A program made the position numbers and the translations under genes. Source: Rickettsiales bacterium (GTDB lineage Bacteria > Pseudomonadota > Alphaproteobacteria > TMED127). Taken from it: a stretch of 11,851 nucleotides of DNA. The stretch covers positions 1 through 11,851 of the forward strand of contig PALU01000063.1 in NCBI GenBank assembly GCA_002706585.1, read 5' to 3'. The notes under the pieces are model-generated. The model did not search any database. It saw nothing but the letters and a program-made list of their open reading frames with translations, and was not told where the DNA came from. Positions 7,603 to 11,851 of the stretch are shown here, one piece after another; position 1 is the first letter of the stretch, and every line of letters begins with the position of its first letter.

Positions 7603-7617
7603 CTAATTGTATTTTGG

Positions 7618-8865
7618 TTATGCAGCCTGTCGTAGAACGCGGCTCGCCATTTCAACGCCAGCAAAGTCTCCAAGTTCGCTAGCGCGTTTGAGCATGATCT
7701 CCGCCAGCTCTGCTATGCGCGCAGATTGATCCTGAAAGTGCTGATATTGTGTTTGCTTGTCCCAACGGGGCACATCAAAGATGTTTAGCTCTTCTTCAGG
7801 ATCGACGGTCAGATCGTATAGTTCATGAACTTCATCCCAACTTAAAATAAGTTTCCAGTCTGTGGTGCGAACGCAGCGTTGAAGCGTGCGAATTTTGCGC
7901 TTTTCAGTCTGGACATAATACGCCTGCCGCCAGTCTTTCCCTTCAAATAGGTCATAGATGTTGGAACCATCGAGGTAATCAGGCTCGGCAATGCCTGCCG
8001 CATGGAAAATCGTTGGCATCAGATCTTCCAGCCCCACAAGCGCATCCATTGTTTCACCTACAGGCACACCTGGCCCCTCCATCAGGAAGGGCACACGGAT
8101 TGAGGCATCTTGGCAAACCCATTTGTGTGGGGCGCTTTCGTCAAAATTGAACGTTTCACCATGATCGGACACATAAAAGACCAATGTGTTTTCGGCCTGA
8201 CCTGTTGTTTCAAGCGTCGTACGAATTCGACCTACCAGTTCGTCAAGCGCTGTTACGGCAGCGTAATACCCAGCGAATGGGACACCCTTTCCACGATACG
8301 GGGCATAGCTTTCGGTTGGTGCTGTAAAAGGATTATGGGGTGGATAGTAGCTTTGAACCGCGATGAAAGGTTTATTCTTCGCCTGATCACTTTCCAGGAA
8401 CTCAATCATGATTTCGGTCTGCGTCTCTGGCTTGAATTTGCCACCCTGGAAAGATTGTTTGCCATCTTCCCAGTGACCACCATGAGAGTTAAATCCGTTC
8501 CAAATGTCAAACCGGCCTGAATTTTTCTCGCCCAGGTGCCACTTCCCAAAATAAGCAGTGGTGTAGCCCGCATCTTGCATCAGCTCAAACATCGTGGTCG
8601 GGACCTTGCTTTCGTAGGAAATAACATCATCGATGCCGTATCGGTTATAGATCACGCCGTGATTGTTTGGGTGTACGCCTGTCCACATGCTGGCACGCGC
8701 AGGTGTGCAAACGGGAAACGGTGTGAATGGCTGAGTGAAGTTCGTACCGCGCGCAGCCATAGCATCTAGGTTAGGTGTTCGAACAAAGCTGTTCCCGTTG
8801 CACCCCAAGGAGTCCCAGCGCTGCTGATCGGAAACAATAACAAGCATATTTGGTTTGTTTTGCAT
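7618..8865 (-). CDS. Second cytoplasmic Cys-type sulfatase, 415 aa
   Basis: A compact type I sulfatase. C53 in FPVCTPARASMWTG is the formylglycine site (C-x-P-x-R). Metal and active-site residues are visible in VIVSDQQRWDSLG (10-21), FGKWHLG, YYPPHNPF, and VSDHGETFNF followed by the HKW lysine. There is no signal peptide: the chain opens directly with the first strand (NKPNMLVIVSDQQ), so it should act in the cytoplasm. Its core shares only the family motifs with the 512-residue sulfatase of the other unit, so the two likely remove sulfate from different positions or different substrates. The weak ribosome site AGAGAAAG precedes the ATG. It lies 15 bp after the dehydratase gene and 61 bp before tctAB in the same unit. 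The substrate cannot be read from sequence. At 415 residues it is short for the family, but the C-terminal subdomain with the ELYDLTVDPEEELN motif is present, so it looks complete. Confidence 0.93.
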   Translation of the reverse strand: MQNKPNMLVIVSDQQRWDSLGCNGNSFVRTPNLDAMAARGTNFTQPFTPFPVCTPARASMWTGVHPNNHGVIYNRYGIDDVISYESKVPTTMFELMQDAGYTTAYFGKWHLGEKNSGRFDIWNGFNSHGGHWEDGKQSFQGGKFKPETQTEIMIEFLESDQAKNKPFIAVQSYYPPHNPFTAPTESYAPYRGKGVPFAGYYAAVTALDELVGRIRTTLETTGQAENTLVFYVSDHGETFNFDESAPHKWVCQDASIRVPFLMEGPGVPVGETMDALVGLEDLMPTIFHAAGIAEPDYLDGSNIYDLFEGKDWRQAYYVQTEKRKIRTLQRCVRTTDWKLILSWDEVHELYDLTVDPEEELNIFDVPRWDKQTQYQHFQDQSARIAELAEIMLKRASELGDFAGVEMASRVLRQAA

Positions 8866-8880
8866 AGCTTTCTCTATTGG

Positions 8881-10038
8881 TTATTGGACATGGCAAAGCA
8901 TCGGCGTCTGAATTGCGATGCCCAAGCCTGCGTCGGTTGGAATCTGAATACGACCATTTTGCGGTTTAAGCAGATCAGGCTTCTCTACGCATGGCGGTTC
9001 ATCGCCCTCGGCGAATTGCAGTTCTATCGTCAAGGCAGAAGGTGCAATCGCCGCGATATGCAAGCTTGCAGCGGTCATGATTGGACCAAGATGGTTGTGG
9101 GGTGCAATTTGCACTCCGAACTTTGCCGCTGTCATGGCAATGTCGGACATATCCATGACCCCACAAAATCGCGGGTCAGGATTCATCACGTGAAATGCCT
9201 TAGTGTGCAGAAATGGCGCGAAGGCACGCACCCCAGAAAGAATCTCTCCGCCTGCTAATTTTGTCCCGTTTTCTTCTGCGATTTTTTTCAAGGCATTCAA
9301 GCTAGGTATTGAAAGTGCGTCTTCTAGAATCGGCGCTTCTACCCACTTCAGATCAAGATCGGCGCAGGCGTGCAATAGATCCTGTGCGCGTTGTTCGTCA
9401 AAGCGCCAGTGGCAATCCAGCATGAGTTCTGCGTCAACGCCGATTGTATCTTTGACCGCATGTGCACATTCCAGTCCCATGGTTGCATCACCCACGGATT
9501 TTCCATCCAAGCCAAGAGAAATCTTGTCAAAAGGTGCCAGTTTGACTGCTGGAAATCCTGCATTTACAGCTGCTTGGGCGCGATCAGCCCAACCATGAGG
9601 CTCACGGGTCTTTGTACCTCGATTAATGTTCGCATAACAAGGCACATGATCGTGTAGTTTTTCCCCTAAAACCGCGTACAGGGGAAGGTCCCGCATCTGA
9701 GCCAGAACATCCAGTAATGCGCATTGCAAAGCATTAACGCCAATTAACGAGGCGCGACCGCTTTTCCAGGTTGGAAGCAAACCCAGAATGGAAAGGCCAG
9801 TCGCAATTGACTGGTCTGCTATAATACTACTTAGCTGTCGAAGCGCCACCAAGACTTGCTCGTTGAGGCTGTTAAATGTGGCTTCTCCCCAACCCTGTGC
9901 GCCATTGGACATGCTTACTCGGACAAATAAGAATTGGGTTTTCTTGGATATCCGTTGGGTAAAAAAATCGACCGCTTTGATGAAGGCTAACGTCTCTGCG
10001 CCTTCAATTCCAGCAACTGTACGCGACAGCGCCATCAT
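8881..10038 (-). CDS. Mandelate-racemase-type acid sugar dehydratase (enolase superfamily)
   Basis: A 385-residue MR/MLE-family protein with an N-terminal capping domain and a TIM barrel. Likely catalytic residues: K166 in FPAVKLAPF; metal ligands D208, E234 (KWVEAP) and E265 (AGGEI); H210 in DCHWRF, a D-x-H pattern like that of galactonate and mannonate dehydratases; D288 (MNPDPRF) and H314 ([10 protein letters not shown]) as the His-Asp dyad; and E339. The expected reaction is syn or anti removal of water from an aldonate or aldarate to give a 2-keto-3-deoxy acid. The next enzyme and the KGSADH-like gene point to an aldarate (glucarate/galactarate) or a pentonate as substrate; galactonate-like activity is also possible, and family members cannot be told apart from motifs alone. 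Its ATG overlaps the stop codon of the upstream lyase gene by four bases (ATGA), so the two are probably translationally coupled. No membrane segment or signal peptide. Confidence 0.88.
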   Translation of the reverse strand: MMALSRTVAGIEGAETLAFIKAVDFFTQRISKKTQFLFVRVSMSNGAQGWGEATFNSLNEQVLVALRQLSSIIADQSIATGLSILGLLPTWKSGRASLIGVNALQCALLDVLAQMRDLPLYAVLGEKLHDHVPCYANINRGTKTREPHGWADRAQAAVNAGFPAVKLAPFDKISLGLDGKSVGDATMGLECAHAVKDTIGVDAELMLDCHWRFDEQRAQDLLHACADLDLKWVEAPILEDALSIPSLNALKKIAEENGTKLAGGEILSGVRAFAPFLHTKAFHVMNPDPRFCGVMDMSDIAMTAAKFGVQIAPHNHLGPIMTAASLHIAAIAPSALTIELQFAEGDEPPCVEKPDLLKPQNGRIQIPTDAGLGIAIQTPMLCHVQ

Positions 10039-10928
10039 TTGAGCCCCCAGCTCGTCAGTATTTCCTCAAGCTCTGCCCGATCCTCTTGCGAGAGTTTTGC
10101 ATGTCCTGGCATACGAACCGGACCAACATCTTTGCCTAAAGCGCGCATGGCTTCTTTCACGACCGTGACATTTGCACCGTTTCTAAATTTGGTGCGCATT
10201 GTTTCAAAACCGGCGATCTGGCTAACTAAGCCCCGTGCGGCTTCAAAGTCACCGCTTTCCAACGCGGCATGAGTATCGAGCGACAGCTGTGGGTGTACAT
10301 TCACTAGGCCGGATGTGAAACCGCGCGCACCGACTGCATAAAACGGTACTGCCCAGCCTTCGGCCAAACCGCAAATCCATGCGGTGTCCGTTCCGGCGCT
10401 GCCCTCGATACAATCGCGCAGCAGCAGAAGATCAATAGTTGCGTATTTGACGCCGACCACGTTTGGATGCGCCGAAAGCTTTAGAATCTCGTCCAGACCC
10501 ATTGTGGTGTCACGTAAGTAAGCAACCAAAGGTGTTTTGGACTTTTCTGCAATCTCCAGAAAATAGGCAATTTGACCATGCGGTGCGGCAAATGGATCCA
10601 TCGGCATATGTGCCATAAGGAAGTCAGCCCCGTAGCCAGTCGCCCGTTTTCCAGTTTCCACGGCATCACTAAGAGATCGCCCGACAGCCATCATCATGGC
10701 CGCCCGACCATCGTTTGCCTCGGCGGCAATAGCGTGGACATGATCCACCTCTTCCATAGTCATGGAAAAGTATTCGGCCGTATTACCGGCAGAGACGATC
10801 GTGTGGATGCCCGCTGCGGCGATCTCGCCCACATTGGCCCTAAGCGACTCTTCGTTTAGGGTATTGTCTGTAGTCCATGGCGCGATGTGTACGCCAGATA
10901 TACCAGTCAGCGTCCGTTTGGTGGCCAT
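10035..10928 (-). CDS. DapA-family lyase, probably 5-dehydro-4-deoxyglucarate (or keto-deoxypentonate) dehydratase
   Basis: A 297-residue DHDPS/NAL-superfamily TIM-barrel enzyme. The Schiff-base lysine is K161 in VVGVKYAT and the proton-relay tyrosine Y137 in LVAYLRDT, the same numbering as DapA within a few residues. The substrate loop reads [12 protein letters not shown] where DapA has its GTTGE motif. The R after Y-L and the C-terminal [19 protein letters not shown] resemble KdgD-type dehydratases more than DapA. A KdgD role would convert 5-keto-4-deoxyglucarate to alpha-ketoglutarate semialdehyde plus CO2 and water; a keto-deoxypentonate dehydratase or an aldolase are alternatives. A lysine-biosynthesis role is unlikely in this context. 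Two in-frame ATGs 18 bp apart (10946, 10928) each have a perfect AGAGGAGG site because of a tandem duplication; I take the inner one, which gives the normal length. A longer reading from 11048 has no ribosome site. First gene of unit A. Confidence 0.88.
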   Translation of the reverse strand: MATKRTLTGISGVHIAPWTTDNTLNEESLRANVGEIAAAGIHTIVSAGNTAEYFSMTMEEVDHVHAIAAEANDGRAAMMMAVGRSLSDAVETGKRATGYGADFLMAHMPMDPFAAPHGQIAYFLEIAEKSKTPLVAYLRDTTMGLDEILKLSAHPNVVGVKYATIDLLLLRDCIEGSAGTDTAWICGLAEGWAVPFYAVGARGFTSGLVNVHPQLSLDTHAALESGDFEAARGLVSQIAGFETMRTKFRNGANVTVVKEAMRALGKDVGPVRMPGHAKLSQEDRAELEEILTSWGLK

Positions 10929-10961
10929 TTTTCCTCCTCTTGACATTTTTCCTCCTCTTGA
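10926..10961 (-). repeat. Tandem 18-bp duplication of ribosome binding site plus start codon
   Basis: On the minus strand TCAAGAGGAGGAAAAATG occurs twice with no gap. Each copy holds a strong Shine-Dalgarno sequence (AGAGGAGG) and an ATG five bases later. Because the unit is 18 bp the two starts are in frame, and initiation at the outer one adds six residues (MSRGGK). The lyase could be made from either or both. Confidence 0.85.
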
Positions 10962-11039
10962 ACTGTATTCCGTGCCAATCAAGTCGCAGTTCCGAGTAGA
11001 GACATAATGACGTGAGAGCGGATCGCAAACCAATGATGC

Positions 11040-11071
11040 ATCGGTCATAAGTCTATGTCACTTTGGTCATA
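11040..11071. promoter_or_regulatory. Candidate operator: direct repeats of GGTCATA in the lyase-FGE divergent region
   Basis: ATCGGTCATA at 11040-11049 is the exact reverse complement of TATGACCGAT at 4634-4643 beside the LysR gene. A second GGTCATA lies at 11065-11071, 22 bp after the first, about two helix turns. The gap between the lyase and the formylglycine-generating enzyme should hold promoters in both directions. No clear -35/-10 pair could be assigned by eye. Confidence 0.35.
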
Positions 11072-11115
11072 CCTTTGCAAAAATTCTTCATTTAAACTAA
11101 GTGTTACCCGAAATC

Positions 11116-11120
11116 AAAGG
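11116..11120 (+). promoter_or_regulatory. Ribosome binding site of the formylglycine-generating enzyme gene
   Basis: AAAGG lies eight bases before the ATG at 11129 and supports that start codon; the conserved CC motif follows immediately after it. Confidence 0.6.
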
Positions 11121-11128
11121 TAAAATTC

Positions 11129-11851
11129 ATGAGCTGTTGTCCCAAAAGACCTGAAACTGATGAAGAGTTAACAAAATCGGCTAAGCTGACATCTGCTGCA
11201 CCTAGTCGCGATTTTTTTGAAACCGTTAACCTGCCTCCCGCACGGTTCAAGATGGGAACATCGGATACTCTTTTGCCGCAAGATGGCGAGAAGCCTGCGC
11301 GGCGGGTGCGTGTCGCAGGGTTCGAGGTTATGACAACCACGGTTACGAATTCGCAATTCAAAGCATTTGTCCAAGCCACTGGGTACCAGACCGATGCAGA
11401 GCGCTTTGGATGGTCCTACGTCTTTCAGTTATTGCTTGAAAACCCTGACCAATACGAACGCTTGCCCGGTGCGGAATGGTGGTGCGCGGTCCCTTTAGCC
11501 ACGTGGGACAAACCAGAAGGGCCAGGCTCTGATATATCAGACAGTTTGAACCACCCTGTGACCCACGTCTCGTGGAATGACGCTGTGGCCTTTGCAACAT
11601 GGGCCGGAGGCCGCTTGCCAACCGAGGCAGAATGGGAATATGCAGCCAGAGGCGGGTTGGATGAAAAGCGCTATCCATGGGGCGATGAAGAACCCAACGA
11701 CGAAGATCTCATGCCGTGTAACATTTGGCAAGGTTGGTTTCCGAACGAGAACACTGTGGCGGATGGTTATCTTGGTACGGCCCCCGTGAAGAGTTTTGAG
11801 CCCAACGGCTTCGGCCTGTACAACACTGTCGGCAATGTTTGGGAATGGAAC
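11129..11851 (+). CDS. Formylglycine-generating enzyme (sulfatase-activating), 3' end beyond the window
   Basis: The first 241 codons of an FGE/SUMF1-family protein run open to the last base of the window. FGE oxidises the cysteine in the sulfatase C-x-P-x-R motif to formylglycine with copper and oxygen. Visible family segments: RFKMGT (39-44), the substrate-fold stretch VMTTTVTNSQFKAFVQATGY (67-86), the HPVTHVSWNDAVAFATWAGG block with RLPTEAEWEYAARGG (142-176), RYPWGDEEPN (181-190), and PNGFGLYNTVGNVWEWN at the end. The catalytic cysteine pair lies about 40-50 residues further on and is missing only because the window ends. The N-terminus MSCCPKRP has an adjacent cysteine pair of unknown role. 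No signal peptide, so it should work in the same compartment as the two sulfatases. It is transcribed away from unit A across a shared 200-bp control region. Other FGE-domain proteins exist (ergothioneine enzymes, kinases), but the nearby sulfatases make this assignment strong. Confidence 0.93.
   Translation, partial: MSCCPKRPETDEELTKSAKLTSAAPSRDFFETVNLPPARFKMGTSDTLLPQDGEKPARRVRVAGFEVMTTTVTNSQFKAFVQATGYQTDAERFGWSYVFQLLLENPDQYERLPGAEWWCAVPLATWDKPEGPGSDISDSLNHPVTHVSWNDAVAFATWAGGRLPTEAEWEYAARGGLDEKRYPWGDEEPNDEDLMPCNIWQGWFPNENTVADGYLGTAPVKSFEPNGFGLYNTVGNVWEWN

Noticed and set aside
10929..11048. A longer lyase protein starting at 11048.
   Set aside because: It would add 40 residues outside the conserved fold, has no ribosome binding site at its ATG, and passes through the duplicated start region; the inner starts have perfect sites.
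11049..11128. A promoter for the formylglycine-generating enzyme gene.
   Set aside because: TTGGTC and TTGCAA could be -35 elements, but no -10 element lies at acceptable spacing, so only the direct repeats are reported.
1..11851. CRISPR arrays, insertion sequences, toxin-antitoxin or phage defence genes.
   Set aside because: No regularly spaced repeats, transposase motifs or small gene pairs of that type are visible; the window is filled by catabolic and transport genes.

Overview
The window looks like a carbohydrate-acid catabolic locus from a marine alphaproteobacterium, most likely in the Rhodobacterales/Roseobacter group. This placement is an inference from three things: a tRNA-Lys sequence of alphaproteobacterial type at the left edge, a TctC-type (TTT family) uptake system, and protein families typical of that group. 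No taxonomic search was possible. Base composition is close to even, and coding density is high apart from about 200 bp at the left end and about 200 bp in front of the right-hand gene.

Layout from left to right. Positions 51-126 hold a tRNA-Lys(UUU)-like sequence on the minus strand whose 5' acceptor strand does not pair with its 3' strand, so it may be an integration-site remnant and an island boundary. Minus-strand unit B (read right to left, 4556 to 335) is tctC (periplasmic binding protein), a Cys-type sulfatase, and an alpha-ketoglutarate-semialdehyde dehydrogenase-like ALDH. A divergent LysR regulator (4656-5540, plus) stands between the two halves of the transporter and ends exactly where the next minus-strand gene ends. 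Minus-strand unit A (read right to left, 10928 to 5541) is a DapA/KdgD-family lyase, a mandelate-racemase-type (enolase superfamily) acid sugar dehydratase, a second Cys-type sulfatase, and a fused TctA-TctB membrane protein. At the right edge, divergent to unit A, is a formylglycine-generating enzyme (plus), cut off by the window end.

How the genes fit together (inference). The TTT transporter brings in an organic acid. Neither sulfatase has a signal peptide, so both should act in the cytoplasm, after activation of their active-site cysteine by the adjacent formylglycine-generating enzyme. The dehydratase, the KdgD-like lyase and the semialdehyde dehydrogenase form the non-phosphorylating route acid sugar -> keto-deoxy acid -> alpha-ketoglutarate semialdehyde -> 2-oxoglutarate. 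No sugar oxidase, lactonase or glycoside hydrolase is present, so the imported compound is probably already an acid: a sulfated aldarate, uronate or aldonate. A complete 'import the sulfated acid, desulfate inside, drain to 2-oxoglutarate' system is the most interesting reading of the window. A 10-bp sequence shared by the two divergent control regions could let the LysR protein coordinate both units and the sulfatase-activating gene.
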